This document shows, piece after piece, positions 17,043 through 25,247 of a DNA stretch of 64,000 nt (positions are counted from its first letter, which is position 1; each line of letters starts with the position of its first letter). This DNA comes from Bacteroidaceae bacterium (GTDB taxonomy: Bacteria; Bacteroidota; Bacteroidia; Bacteroidales; Bacteroidaceae): contig JAFTVE010000012.1 in NCBI GenBank assembly GCA_017465905.1, positions 29,912-93,911 of the forward strand, given 5' to 3'. A program made the position numbers and the translations under genes. The notes beneath the pieces were generated by a model. That model saw only the letters and a program-made list of their open reading frames with translations. It had not been told where the DNA came from and did no database searches.

Positions 17043-17498
17043 ATGACTGCATATCTGGGCCTGGGCACCAATCTTGGCGAAGATAAGACGGGTATTCTGA
17101 ACCAGGCAATCGATCATATTGGCGAGCAGGCGGGCCGTGTGCTTGCCTGTTCGTCGTTCATGGAGTCGGAGCCTTGGGGCTTCAGCTCCGACAACAGGTT
17201 TCTCAATGCTGTGGTGGCTATCGACACTGCACTCTCTCCCCACGAGTTGCTTGAGACGACCCAGTCAATCGAGCAGCTGATGGGCCGCACACACAAGACC
17301 GTCGACGGGAACTATACAGACAGGAACATCGACATTGATATCCTGCTATATGGCGATTCTGTCATTGCTACTGCGGAGCTTACCATCCCTCATGCCCATA
17401 TGCTGCAACGCCGGTTTGTCTACATCCCGCTGCTTGAAATAGCTCCTGATGTCATATACCCGACGAATGGGATTCCCTTATCCGAGTTGGTAAGGTGA
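17043..17498 (+). CDS. folK: 2-amino-4-hydroxy-6-hydroxymethyldihydropteridine pyrophosphokinase (HPPK)
   Basis: 151 residues from the ATG at 17043; a GTG one codon earlier is less likely. It transfers pyrophosphate from ATP to the pterin in folate synthesis. The N-terminal LGLGTNLGEDK and the magnesium/ATP motif DRNIDIDILLYG (about residues 98-109), with its paired aspartates, are intact. The pterin-binding EPWGF and the IPHAHMLQRRFVYIPL signature are also visible. It is the last gene of the run and converges on the Rid-family gene 25 bp away. Confidence 0.96.
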   Translation: MTAYLGLGTNLGEDKTGILNQAIDHIGEQAGRVLACSSFMESEPWGFSSDNRFLNAVVAIDTALSPHELLETTQSIEQLMGRTHKTVDGNYTDRNIDIDILLYGDSVIATAELTIPHAHMLQRRFVYIPLLEIAPDVIYPTNGIPLSELVR

Positions 17499-17523
17499 GT
17501 GTGTGAGTTAATTAAAACAGATC

Positions 17524-18651
17524 CTAATACGTTGGAAATTCATCGTTGGCAATGGCCTTGACAGCCATACACTCCATCTCGATGAGCCATCCGGGACGGC
17601 AGACTGGAGCCAGCAGATAGACCTTGGGCGTCGTGGGGAAGCGCTCGTCGTACATCTCCTTGACGACCGTATAGTCGGCCATGTCGCGCAGGTATACAAT
17701 CATGTGCCCCACGTGCTCATATGTACATTCGGCCTCGGCAAGCAGTGTCTCCACATTCTCCCACATGCGCAGGGTCTGTTTGCGCACATCTCCCGGGTGC
17801 ACAATTTCACCCTTGTTGTTGATGCTGGCTGTGCCTGAGATGAATACTTGGCGGCGGTCGCCATAGTCCACGTAGGTGCCACGCTCGAAGCTCACCCCAT
17901 ATTCATACGTGGGGTTCAAGTGTGTGGGTGCATACAGGTAGTGTATCTGTTCGGGTCGTATGCCCTCGATGGTATAGGCGTCAAATTGCACCATCACCTC
18001 GGGGTCGGCATGACGGCCTGCAATGCCTGTGCTGGCGATGAAGTGGGTCTCCGAGGTCAGGTTTTGCGTATGAAACACCTCGTTGCGTGCTTTCACCACA
18101 CCGGCATAGTTGACATCCACGTTCTGTACGAATATCCAGGTGCGGATGCAGTTGTCGGCCAAGCGGCATTCCTGTTCCGAGAGGCGCATGATGTAGTCGT
18201 TGAAGAGCAGCCGCATTTGGTATTCCGACTTGGAGGCTTTGTTCCAATTCGAGCCTGTCCATAAATGACGATATCCATTATGGCTCACCTCATAGTCGCC
18301 ATGAGGCAGCACACGAGTCTGCACTCCTCGCTGCAGGTACACCCACAGGGCAATTTTGGTGCCATCGAGTGGGGGTTGTTCAACGATGGATACCGCACCG
18401 TCGGAGCTTTCGATGAGCATGGCCTGCAGATGTGCCGCCTGGTTGGCAGCATCGCTCAAGAAGAAACGTTTCAGTACGGCCACGGCACCGGGCAACGTTT
18501 CGGAAACGAGCTTCCCATAAGCTGTGAGCAGACTGTCCACCTGCTCGGCATACGTTAGTCGGGGGTTGGTAATACGCAGCATCGCGTGATACTCGGCCAC
18601 ACCGTTCTCCACCTCAAAACTGAATATATCAATCGACGTTTGTTCTTGCAT
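17524..18651 (-). CDS. Rid/YjgF-superfamily protein, long form
   Basis: 375 residues, roughly three times a single Rid domain. The C-terminal ~120 residues have a clear YjgF fold (VFISGTASINNKGEIV, QTLRMWENVETLLAEAECTY, MIVYLRDMADY, PKVYLLAPVCRPGWLIEMECMA). The N-terminal part looks like the first half of the two-domain chorismatase/FkbO-like branch, but I cannot assign chorismatase activity. Single Rid proteins deaminate reactive enamines; this long form may differ. It is a single gene with a likely -7 box at 18677-18684 on the minus strand. Confidence 0.8.
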   Translation of the reverse strand: MQEQTSIDIFSFEVENGVAEYHAMLRITNPRLTYAEQVDSLLTAYGKLVSETLPGAVAVLKRFFLSDAANQAAHLQAMLIESSDGAVSIVEQPPLDGTKIALWVYLQRGVQTRVLPHGDYEVSHNGYRHLWTGSNWNKASKSEYQMRLLFNDYIMRLSEQECRLADNCIRTWIFVQNVDVNYAGVVKARNEVFHTQNLTSETHFIASTGIAGRHADPEVMVQFDAYTIEGIRPEQIHYLYAPTHLNPTYEYGVSFERGTYVDYGDRRQVFISGTASINNKGEIVHPGDVRKQTLRMWENVETLLAEAECTYEHVGHMIVYLRDMADYTVVKEMYDERFPTTPKVYLLAPVCRPGWLIEMECMAVKAIANDEFPTY

Positions 18652-18676
18652 AACCCTGTCTATAGCGTTTATTTGG

Positions 18677-18684
18677 CAAAGATA
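18677..18684 (-). promoter_or_regulatory. Likely -7 promoter box for the Rid-family gene
   Basis: Minus-strand TATCTTTG matches TAnnTTTG, 26 nt upstream of the start codon at 18651. Confidence 0.55.
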
Positions 18685-18812
18685 TATATAATTCGTTGAA
18701 TTGAAAAATTTGCAGCAAAATAACGTGTCTTACTTACGCTACATGAGCACAAGCGAGACCAATGCAGCCCTAGGCCGCGCAATACGCGTATGATAACATT
18801 TGCCATGGCTGT

Positions 18813-18905
18813 TTAGGAGATACAGTTAGCTACGTCGAGGGTGCCAGCGATAGCGGTGAGCACTGCTATTAACACTTTGGGAATCTGTTTTCAGTCGATT
18901 TTCAT
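18813..18905 (-). pseudogene. Smalltalk-like micro-protein gene interrupted by TGA at codon 5
   Basis: Reading the minus strand from the ATG at 18905 gives MKID, a TGA stop, then KQIPKVLIAVLTAIAGTLDV and ANCIS before TAA at 18813. The frame is otherwise open for all 30 codons. The sequence matches the pattern of the Bacteroidales smalltalk proteins, which are about 30 residues, start MKIDWK, and continue with a hydrophobic VLIAVLTAIAGTLGV-type helix. The expected Trp codon TGG at position 5 is TGA, so a single G-to-A change has killed it. No HU or amidase neighbour, often seen with this protein, is recognisable here. Confidence 0.75.
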
Positions 18906-19586
18906 GTTGTTTAGTGTTTAGAGATTAGTGTTTAGTTTTTTGGAAGTTGCAGGAGTGCAGGCAACAGTCCGTTCACTGCTATCCCTTCTTGCTGATTTGT
19001 TGTCTCACGCTCTAAGTTCGTCGCTCGAAGGGGCCAAAGGCAATCTTGCAAATCTCACGAAGCACGCATCGTAAACTCGCGTGTGCTATCTGGCTGAGAA
19101 CACTCGGCTAAGCCGACGAGCGCGGGCGAAGCGACGTGCCTCTGTGAGATTTGTGTGAGCCATAAAATTTATTCTGTGTGAGATGTATTCATAGGACCTA
19201 GTTCTTCGCGTTTTTGATTTCAGCCCCTTCGGGCATCGATCTAAAGGTTCGCGAGATTTGCATGCAAAATACTCCGCGAAAAAAATAGTAAATTATCCAA
19301 TAGTAATTTGTTTTGTGAAGTATTTCTCGATAAATGAATTTGTCAGCAGTAGTACCACCACAGCGCTACGCGAGGGCATCGACAACCGCCCATCGAAGTG
19401 TGCATGCGCCTGTTGCACGTATTGGTACAGCAACACATATCTCTTACGTCCCTGACGACCTGCACTGTCAAGTCATTGGTGAGTGCTGATAGCAGTTTTG
19501 ACCATCGATGTAAGTTGCAAGTCGCTTATGATGAAAGTCTCAGTAATAGAAAAAGTGGATTTTCCCGCCACTTTCGCTCTTTGAAA
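18906..19586. other. Gene-free interval before gyrB
   Basis: No credible coding region was found on either strand. It contains short repeats of AATCTCAC/GTGAGATT (near 19037, 19144 and 19175) and low-complexity TTTAGTGTTTAGAGATTAGTG near 18910-18940. The dead smalltalk-like ORF next to it suggests that this is decayed mobile or prophage DNA. Confidence 0.5.
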
Positions 19587-19618
19587 TTTGCGTTTTCGCT
19601 CGGTTTGCACTATCTTTG
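19587..19618 (+). promoter_or_regulatory. Full-consensus promoter of gyrB, inside the intergenic repeat
   Basis: TTTG (19587-19590), a 20-nt spacer, then TATCTTTG (19611-19618), 61 nt upstream of the gyrB ATG. The spacer ends GCTCGGTTTGCAC, matching the elements at 2392 and 7146. It places transcription start downstream of 19398, so the long upstream extension of the frame is not coding. Confidence 0.8.
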
Positions 19619-19679
19619 TTTTGTTTTAGGCCCTACCCTCAAGGAGGACCATTCAAAGACCGAAAACATAATTGAAAAC

Positions 19680-21647
19680 ATGGACATAAACGAAGAAATC
19701 AAAGCAAACGCAGCGAGCAGCTATTCGGCGGAAAATATCCAAGTACTCGAAGGTCTGGAGGCCGTACGCAAGCGCCCTGCGATGTATATTGGCGACATCT
19801 CAGCCAAGGGTCTACACCACCTGGTATATGAGGTAGTGGACAACTCTATCGACGAGGCATTGGCAGGCTATTGCAGCCACATCGAGGTATATATCAATGA
19901 GGACAACTCCATCACCGTGCAGGACAACGGACGCGGTATCCCCGTAGACTGGCACGAGAAGGAGCAGCGCTCGGCACTCGAGGTTGTAATGACTGTGCTG
20001 CACGCCGGTGGTAAGTTCGACAAAGGCTCATACAAGGTGTCAGGCGGTCTGCATGGTGTAGGTGTATCGTGTGTGAACGCTCTGTCAACCCACATGATGA
20101 CCCAGGTATTCCGTGATGGGAAAATCTATCAGCAGGAGTACTCTTGCGGTAAGCCTCTCTACGCAGTAAAGACCGTAGGCGATGCCGACCGCACCGGTAC
20201 ACGCCAGCAGTTCTGGCCCGACCGCACCATCTTCACCGCACACGAGTACAGCTACGACATCCTGGCCAACCGTATGCGCGAGCTGGCATTCCTCAATGCC
20301 GGTATCACCATCACCCTTACCGACCTTCGCGACAAGGACGAGGAGGGCAACGTACGCACCGAGACATTCCACTCGGAGGAGGGACTGAAAGAGTTTGTCC
20401 GCTATGTAGACTCCTCGCGCGAGCACCTCTTCAACGACATCATCTACCTCAACACCGAGAAGCAGGGTGTGCCCATCGAGGTAGCCATCATGTACAACAC
20501 CTCCTACTCGGAGAACATACACTCCTACGTCAACAACATCAACACCATAGAGGGCGGTACCCACCTTGCAGGTTTCCGCACTGCGCTGACCCGTACACTC
20601 AAGAAGTATGCCGAAGACACCAAGGCACTAGAGAAGGCCAAGGTAGAGATTGCCGGCGAGGACTTCCGAGAGGGTCTCACCGCCGTCATCTCCATCAAGG
20701 TGGCTGAGCCTCAGTTTGAGGGACAGACCAAGACCAAGCTCGGCAACTCCGAGGTGGCAGGTGCCGTACAGCAGGCCGTAGGCGAGACACTCGCCAACTA
20801 CCTTGAGGAGCACCCGAAAGAGGCCAAGATGATTGTAGACAAGGTGGTGCTGGCCGCACAGGCGCGTATCGCAGCCCGCAAGGCACGCGAGAGCGTACAG
20901 CGCAAGAACCCCATGAGCGGTGGCGGACTGCCCGGCAAACTGGCCGACTGCTCCGACAAGGACCCCATGAACTGCGAGCTCTTCATCGTCGAGGGTGACT
21001 CGGCCGGTGGATCGGCCAAGCAGGGTCGATCACGCCTTACACAGGCCATCCTTCCCATCCGCGGTAAGATCTTCAACGTGGAGCGCGTGATGTGGCACAA
21101 GGCCTTCGAGCACGAAGAGGTGAACAACATCATACAGGCCTTGGGCGTACGCTTCGGCCTCAACCCCGAGAACAGCAAGGAGGCTAACTATGAGAAGCTG
21201 CGCTACTACAAGACCATCATCATGACCGATGCCGACGTCGATGGTTCACACATCGACACCCTCTTGATGACCCTCTTCTACCGCTACATGCCCGAGCTCA
21301 TCGAAAACGGACACCTCTTCATCGCCACCCCGCCCCTCTACCTCTGTAGCAAGGGCAAGAACAAACGCTACTGCTACGACGATGCCGACAAGGATCGCTT
21401 CATCGCCGAATTCGGTAACGGCAGCGAGGCAGGCATCACCATCCAGCGCTATAAGGGTCTTGGTGAAATGAACCCCGAGCAGTTGTGGGAGACCACCATG
21501 AACCCAGAGACTCGACTGCTCAAGCAAGTGACCATCGAGAACGCCGCTGCAGCCGACTACGTATTCTCCATGCTCATGGGCGAGGATGTAGGTCCACGTC
21601 GCGAGTTTATCGAGAAGAACGCTACCTATGCCAACATCGACGCATAA
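19680..21647 (+). CDS. gyrB: DNA gyrase subunit B
   Basis: 655 residues from the ATG at 19680, the usual size for the short GyrB form. ATP-dependent supercoiling of DNA with GyrA. The GHKL ATPase motifs are EVVDNSIDEALAG, DNGRGIP and GGLHGVGVSCVNAL. The TOPRIM domain carries EGDSAGGSAKQGR and DADVDGSHIDTLLM, and the C-terminus has QRYKGLGEMNPEQLWETTM. GyrB-type rather than ParE-type features dominate. The frame is open upstream to 19398, but the promoter position excludes that part. A strong terminator follows the stop by 26 bp. Confidence 0.97.
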   Translation: MDINEEIKANAASSYSAENIQVLEGLEAVRKRPAMYIGDISAKGLHHLVYEVVDNSIDEALAGYCSHIEVYINEDNSITVQDNGRGIPVDWHEKEQRSALEVVMTVLHAGGKFDKGSYKVSGGLHGVGVSCVNALSTHMMTQVFRDGKIYQQEYSCGKPLYAVKTVGDADRTGTRQQFWPDRTIFTAHEYSYDILANRMRELAFLNAGITITLTDLRDKDEEGNVRTETFHSEEGLKEFVRYVDSSREHLFNDIIYLNTEKQGVPIEVAIMYNTSYSENIHSYVNNINTIEGGTHLAGFRTALTRTLKKYAEDTKALEKAKVEIAGEDFREGLTAVISIKVAEPQFEGQTKTKLGNSEVAGAVQQAVGETLANYLEEHPKEAKMIVDKVVLAAQARIAARKARESVQRKNPMSGGGLPGKLADCSDKDPMNCELFIVEGDSAGGSAKQGRSRLTQAILPIRGKIFNVERVMWHKAFEHEEVNNIIQALGVRFGLNPENSKEANYEKLRYYKTIIMTDADVDGSHIDTLLMTLFYRYMPELIENGHLFIATPPLYLCSKGKNKRYCYDDADKDRFIAEFGNGSEAGITIQRYKGLGEMNPEQLWETTMNPETRLLKQVTIENAAAADYVFSMLMGEDVGPRREFIEKNATYANIDA

Positions 21648-21649
21648 GG

Positions 21650-22294
21650 CTACACGCTATTAGACATAGACAAAAGAAGAAAGAGGATGTATTCAAAATT
21701 GCAACACGCCCTCTTTCTTCTTATTAACAACTTCTTTATGCTCATTAGATAGAGTGACTGAGCGCGGTTTGATGGCAATCTTTTCCCCTGCAATGCGAGT
21801 TTCTTTGCACGCTCCTCACGTTCTTTAATTAGAAGCTCTTTGAAGCGTTCCAAGAACTCAGTTGTAATCAGCTTAACATCCAACTCTTCTTTACCTACGA
21901 AACGCACTAAAGCATTAACAGCAGTTGTGTAGTTTGGAGCACCCTTTATCTCTGCATTAGCTATCCACTCACGACAGAACTTGAAGAAATCTATTACTTG
22001 CGTTTTTGCCTGTTCGCCATTCAAGTAACTTAGCACATCATCAATTGTGTAGTCGTTCAGCTCAATTTGAAGCTTCGAACACTTCTCTTGATAAGCACGA
22101 ATTAGTGCGTCTACATTCCTTTTGATTGGAGAGTTTGGCTTGATTTTGAAGTCTTTAGTTAAGTCTTTTGGAGTAGCAAACAAACTTGTAGAGATTCTCT
22201 TAAATTTTCTGTTGAGGGTAAATCTCAGCTTTACATTATAAGTTTTGTCACTTCTTTGTTCTTCTCTCTTAATTTCTTCTCTGATTGTTAGCAT
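21650..22294 (-). pseudogene. 3'-truncated tyrosine recombinase (integrase) next to a tRNA gene
   Basis: 214 residues are open. Residues 1-60 look like the arm-binding domain (VKLRFTLNRKFKRISTSLFA) and about 95-185 like the SAM-like core-binding domain (VIDFFKFCREWIANAEIKG, NYTTAVNALVRFVG). The catalytic domain with R-H-R-Y, another ~200 residues in intact Bacteroidales integrases, is missing. The last ~25 codons read through the gyrB terminator on the opposite strand, so the true homology must end near 21735. This is the stump left when an element integrated at the tRNA was deleted up to gyrB. AT-rich codon use differs from gyrB. Confidence 0.85.
21674..21722 (+). terminator. gyrB terminator
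   Basis: AAGAAGAAAGAGG (21674-21686) pairs perfectly with CCTCTTTCTTCTT (21710-21722). It lies inside the 3' end of the open frame of the truncated integrase. Confidence 0.85.
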
Positions 22295-22344
22295 TTTACA
22301 CGCGTTTTTAATTAGGAAACAATTAGGAAACAGAAACGTGTAAA
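22295..22344. repeat. Repeats upstream of the integrase stump, possible recombinase-binding sites
   Basis: TTTACACG (22295-22302) and CGTGTAAA (22337-22344) are an 8-bp inverted repeat. Between them AATTAGGAAAC occurs twice in direct tandem (22310-22320 and 22321-22331). The position, between the int start and the tRNA 3' end, is where arm-type sites of an integrative element would lie. Confidence 0.5.
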
Positions 22345-22405
22345 TATGCTTAAAAACGCAGATTTCTTGGTAGCGTAGACTACCATGAGCGGAAGAAACC
22401 TACAC

Positions 22406-22458
22406 AAAAAGAAAGAAGCTAAACACTTAATTTCTAAATGCTTAGCTTCTCTTTCTTT
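22406..22458 (-). terminator. Terminator of the tRNA gene
   Basis: On the minus strand AAAGAAAGAGAAGCTAA pairs with TTAGCTTCTTTCTTT, apart from a 2-nt bulge, and is followed by TTTTTG. It lies immediately past the tRNA 3' end. Confidence 0.75.
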
Positions 22459-22461
22459 CGG

Positions 22462-22535
22462 TGGGCCATCTAGGGCTTGAACCTAGGACCTCCAGATTAT
22501 GAGTCTGTTGCTCTAACCAACTGAGCTAAAAGCCC
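22462..22535 (-). tRNA. tRNA with CAT anticodon (tRNA-Met, or tRNA-Ile2)
   Basis: 74 nt on the minus strand beginning GGGCTTTTAGCTCAGTTGG. The D-arm is normal. The anticodon loop is CTCATAA with CAT at 22501-22499. The T-arm is CTAGG-TTCAAGC-CCTAG. The acceptor ends ATGGCCC with discriminator A; the next bases are CCG, so CCA is not fully encoded. The acceptor has one U-U and one G-U pair. CAT can mean elongator Met or the lysidine-modified Ile2; I cannot separate the two by eye. An integrase stump lies on its 3' side. Confidence 0.93.
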
Positions 22536-22683
22536 GACACAATGCTGAGGTTGCCCTCAAATTGCAGATGCAAAGGTAAGGGGTTTGTTTGGATTTTACA
22601 AGTGTTTGGCAGAAAAAACATTTAAAATGTCTGAAAATGGACCTTTCGCTGCCGTTGCTCTCGTTTTATTGGATGGTTTGTTG

Positions 22684-22691
22684 TAACTTTG
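22684..22691 (+). promoter_or_regulatory. Likely -7 promoter box for the HAD phosphatase gene
   Basis: TAACTTTG matches TAnnTTTG, 30 nt upstream of the start codon at 22722. Confidence 0.55.
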
Positions 22692-22721
22692 TGCATAACA
22701 ATTGTGAGTCAGGTATAAAGT

Positions 22722-23333
22722 ATGATAAAGAATATTCTATTCGATTGGGGTGGCGTGCTCCTGCATCTCGACAAGCGCCGTTGTGTGGAGCAGTTTGCGG
22801 AATATGGTGTGGAGGTGAGCGATGAACTGACCAATCCTTACGGTCAGCGTACCGACTTGAAGGATTTTGAGCAGGGGCTGATGTCGGTGGAGGAGTTTCA
22901 CGACACGGTGCGCCGCATATATGCGCCTACGCTCACCGATGAGCAGATTGACCATGCGTGGAATGCGCTGATATGTGAGATTCCGACCTATAAGCTCGAC
23001 ATGTTGCTGGGGCTGAAGGAGAGCTACCGTCTGTTTCTGCTGAGCAACACGAATGCCGTGCATTGGGAGGAGGGGCGCAAGCGCTTCGACTACAAGGGCT
23101 ACAAGGCGGAGGATTATTTCGAACAGATATTCCTCTCGCATGAGATACATGAGCTGAAACCTTCGCCCGAGGTTTTCCTCAAGGTGGTGAAGCTGGCCGG
23201 TATCAAACCCGAAGAGACGCTCTTCATCGATGACCTGCAGGTGAGCTGCGATGCTGCTCAGGCATTGGGTTTCCATACCTACTGCCCAAAGGCGAATAGT
23301 GACTGGTGTGATGAATTGAAAATTGAAAGTTGA
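22722..23333 (+). CDS. HAD-superfamily phosphatase
   Basis: 203 residues. The nucleophile motif appears as ILFDWGGVLLHLDKRR at the N-terminus; the second Asp of DxD is Gly-Gly-shifted (DWGGV), as in many YihX-like members. Motif II is LFLLSNTNAVHW and motif III/IV is FLSHEIHELKPSPEVF followed by LFIDD. The cap is small and helical. It is probably a sugar-phosphate or nucleotide phosphatase like YihX; the substrate is unknown. The end of the gene runs into GAAAATTGAAAGTTGAAAATTGAAAG word repeats just before ribF. Confidence 0.9.
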   Translation: MIKNILFDWGGVLLHLDKRRCVEQFAEYGVEVSDELTNPYGQRTDLKDFEQGLMSVEEFHDTVRRIYAPTLTDEQIDHAWNALICEIPTYKLDMLLGLKESYRLFLLSNTNAVHWEEGRKRFDYKGYKAEDYFEQIFLSHEIHELKPSPEVFLKVVKLAGIKPEETLFIDDLQVSCDAAQALGFHTYCPKANSDWCDELKIES

Positions 23334-23353
23334 AAATTGAAAGTCCCGCCCCT

Positions 23354-24313
23354 ATGCATAGTTCTGCTTTTAATTCTCCATTGAAGTGTGTAGCCACGAT
23401 AGGCTCGTTCGATGGGGTGCACCTGGGTCATCGGAGTTTGCTGAGTCAGGTGCGTAGCATTGCCGATGAGCGTGCGCTGAAGGCTGTGGCGGTGACTTTT
23501 GACACGGCACCGAGGAGGGTGCTGCATGGCGTTGGTGATGCTCATCTGTCGGCACTGGATGAACGAATGGCGCTGCTGCGTGGGGCGGGCATGGATGAGG
23601 TGGCGCTGCTCACCTTCACTCGCGAGATGGCACAGCTCACGGCACGGGAATTCATGCAGCAGGTGCTAAGGGAGCAGTTGGGTGTGGCGGTGCTGATTAT
23701 CGGCTATGACCATCGCTTTGGACGAGGACGTATCGAGGGCTTCGATGACTACGTACGCTATGGCAAGGAACTGGGCATCGAGGTGGTGCGTGGCGAGGCT
23801 TGCATGTATGATGGCGAGGCTGTGAGCTCTACCCGGATACGTGGCTGCATAGCCGAGGGGCGTATCGCCGAGGCCAATACCTTGCTTGGCTACCGTTACT
23901 CGCTGATTGGTGAGGTGGTGGACGGCTATAAGGTGGGGCGCAAGATAGGGTTCCCTACGGCCAATCTCCGATTGCACGATGAGCATAAGCTGCTGCCTGC
24001 TGGTGGGGTGTATGCGGTTTATGTTAACTTTGTTGGCAACAATGAAGATAACGTCCAAGCGGACGGGAACAACTCTCAGCCAGAACACGTTGGTATGCTC
24101 AACATCGGGCAACGTCCTACGCTCAATAATGGCGAGGAACGTAGCATCGAGGTGCATATCCTTGACTTCGAGGGCGACCTCTACGGTAAGTCGCTGCAAC
24201 TGGTATTTGTGGAGCGACTGCGCGATGAGCAACCCTTTGAGAGTGTCGACGACCTCATTGCCCAACTCCAGGCTGACAGGGAGAGGGTGAGGCAATTGAC
24301 AATTCACAATTGA
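23354..24313 (+). CDS. ribF: Bifunctional riboflavin kinase / FAD synthetase
   Basis: 319 residues from the ATG at 23354. A TTG-initiated extension back to 23330 would overlap the HAD gene and consists of repeat-derived codons. It makes FMN and then FAD. The N-terminal nucleotidyltransferase has ATIGSFDGVHLGHRSLL and the later SSTRIRGCIAEG. The C-terminal flavokinase has GRKIGFPTANL, GVYAVYV and GMLNIGQRPTLN. The insertion NNEDNVQADGNNSQPEH within the kinase domain is unusual and hydrophilic. AATTCACAATTGACAATT word repeats follow the stop. Confidence 0.95.
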   Translation: MHSSAFNSPLKCVATIGSFDGVHLGHRSLLSQVRSIADERALKAVAVTFDTAPRRVLHGVGDAHLSALDERMALLRGAGMDEVALLTFTREMAQLTAREFMQQVLREQLGVAVLIIGYDHRFGRGRIEGFDDYVRYGKELGIEVVRGEACMYDGEAVSSTRIRGCIAEGRIAEANTLLGYRYSLIGEVVDGYKVGRKIGFPTANLRLHDEHKLLPAGGVYAVYVNFVGNNEDNVQADGNNSQPEHVGMLNIGQRPTLNNGEERSIEVHILDFEGDLYGKSLQLVFVERLRDEQPFESVDDLIAQLQADRERVRQLTIHN

Positions 24314-24358
24314 CAATTGAAAATTCACAATTCACAATTAATAATTCATAATTATATA
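24296..24358 (+). repeat. AATTCACAATT-type word-repeat spacer
   Basis: Successive variants of AATTGACAATTCACAATT and AATTCATAATT fill the gap between ribF and the CPBP protease gene, beginning inside the last ribF codons. Confidence 0.7.
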
Positions 24359-24360
24359 TC

Positions 24361-25113
24361 ATGTGGACAATCGTTAAACTAATACTTTTCTATTTTGCCT
24401 ATCAGTTGGGGTTCACCGCTTTGGTGGCTGCGATATCGCACTTTGTAGTGCCTATAGATGGGATTATGATGACCTCCTTGGCTATGGTCGCCTCCACGCT
24501 GATGATGATGTGGCACCTCGTTCGCTTCAAGTATGTGAGCTTGTCGCATGATAAATACAAAGAGGTGAGCAGGCAGGTGCTGCTCGTGGCTGTGGTGTTT
24601 GTGTTTGCAGCCATGTATGTGCTCAATCTGCTTATTGAGCAGGCCGGCATTCCTAACACGATGGAGGATACCTTCATCGCCATGAGCCGCAACCCCTTCG
24701 GTCTGCTGTCCATCGCTCTGCTGGCTCCTATCCTGGAGGAGATGCTTTTCCGTGGCGCTATCGAGGGGCGTATGCTCCGTATGTTCCGCAATCCGTGGAC
24801 AGCTATCGTCGTGTCGTCGCTCATCTTCGGTGTAGTACACATGAATCCGGCGCAGATACCTTTTGCCTTCCTTCTTGGTATGATGTTTGGTTGGCTCTAC
24901 TACCGCAGCGGCAGTATGCTCCCCGGCATAGTGGGGCACGTGCTCAACAACTCGGTGGCTGCAGCGAACATGATACTCTATGGTAACGCCACGCTGGAGG
25001 AGCAGGTGCAGGACAAGCTCTCCATGTGGCTGTGGGCTGCCGTGGCATTCGCGGTGTTCATCGTGGCTACTGCATGGCTAAACCGCCATCTAAAAAAACA
25101 AGAATCTGTTTGA
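24361..25113 (+). CDS. CPBP-family intramembrane metalloprotease
   Basis: 250 residues with about seven or eight membrane segments. The CPBP (Abi) motifs are LEEMLFRGAIEGRM near residues 122-135 (glutamate pair and arginine), FGVVHMNPAQIPFA near 157-170 (first histidine) and GIVGHVLNNSVAA near 190-202 (second histidine). These make it a likely active type II CAAX-like or Rce1-like protease. Bacterial members act in immunity, peptide maturation or regulated proteolysis; the target here is unknown. It follows ribF after a 47-bp word-repeat spacer. Confidence 0.92.
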   Translation: MWTIVKLILFYFAYQLGFTALVAAISHFVVPIDGIMMTSLAMVASTLMMMWHLVRFKYVSLSHDKYKEVSRQVLLVAVVFVFAAMYVLNLLIEQAGIPNTMEDTFIAMSRNPFGLLSIALLAPILEEMLFRGAIEGRMLRMFRNPWTAIVVSSLIFGVVHMNPAQIPFAFLLGMMFGWLYYRSGSMLPGIVGHVLNNSVAAANMILYGNATLEEQVQDKLSMWLWAAVAFAVFIVATAWLNRHLKKQESV

Positions 25114-25180
25114 AAATATCTCTCGGAGAACTCGAAATAATAAGAAAAACAGGTTCGAAAGTAAAAAAAGTTTGTCCTGT

Positions 25181-25210
25181 TGCAACTTTTTGGGGTGTTC
25201 GTTACGTCTA
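25181..25210 (+). promoter_or_regulatory. Possible ECF-sigma-type promoter
   Basis: TGCAAC (25181-25186), 18 nt, then CGTCTA (25205-25210), 37 nt before the GIN-protein start. The AAC ... CGTC pattern is that of ECF sigma factors rather than the TTTG/TAnnTTTG primary type used elsewhere in the window. Which sigma factor reads it is unknown. Confidence 0.55.
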
Positions 25211-25247
25211 ATGTACAGAAAGCAGAACAACTAAAACGAAACAGATT

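Noticed and set aside
19398-19679. 94-residue N-terminal extension of gyrB
   Set aside because: It lies across and upstream of the full-consensus promoter; GyrB homology begins after 19680.
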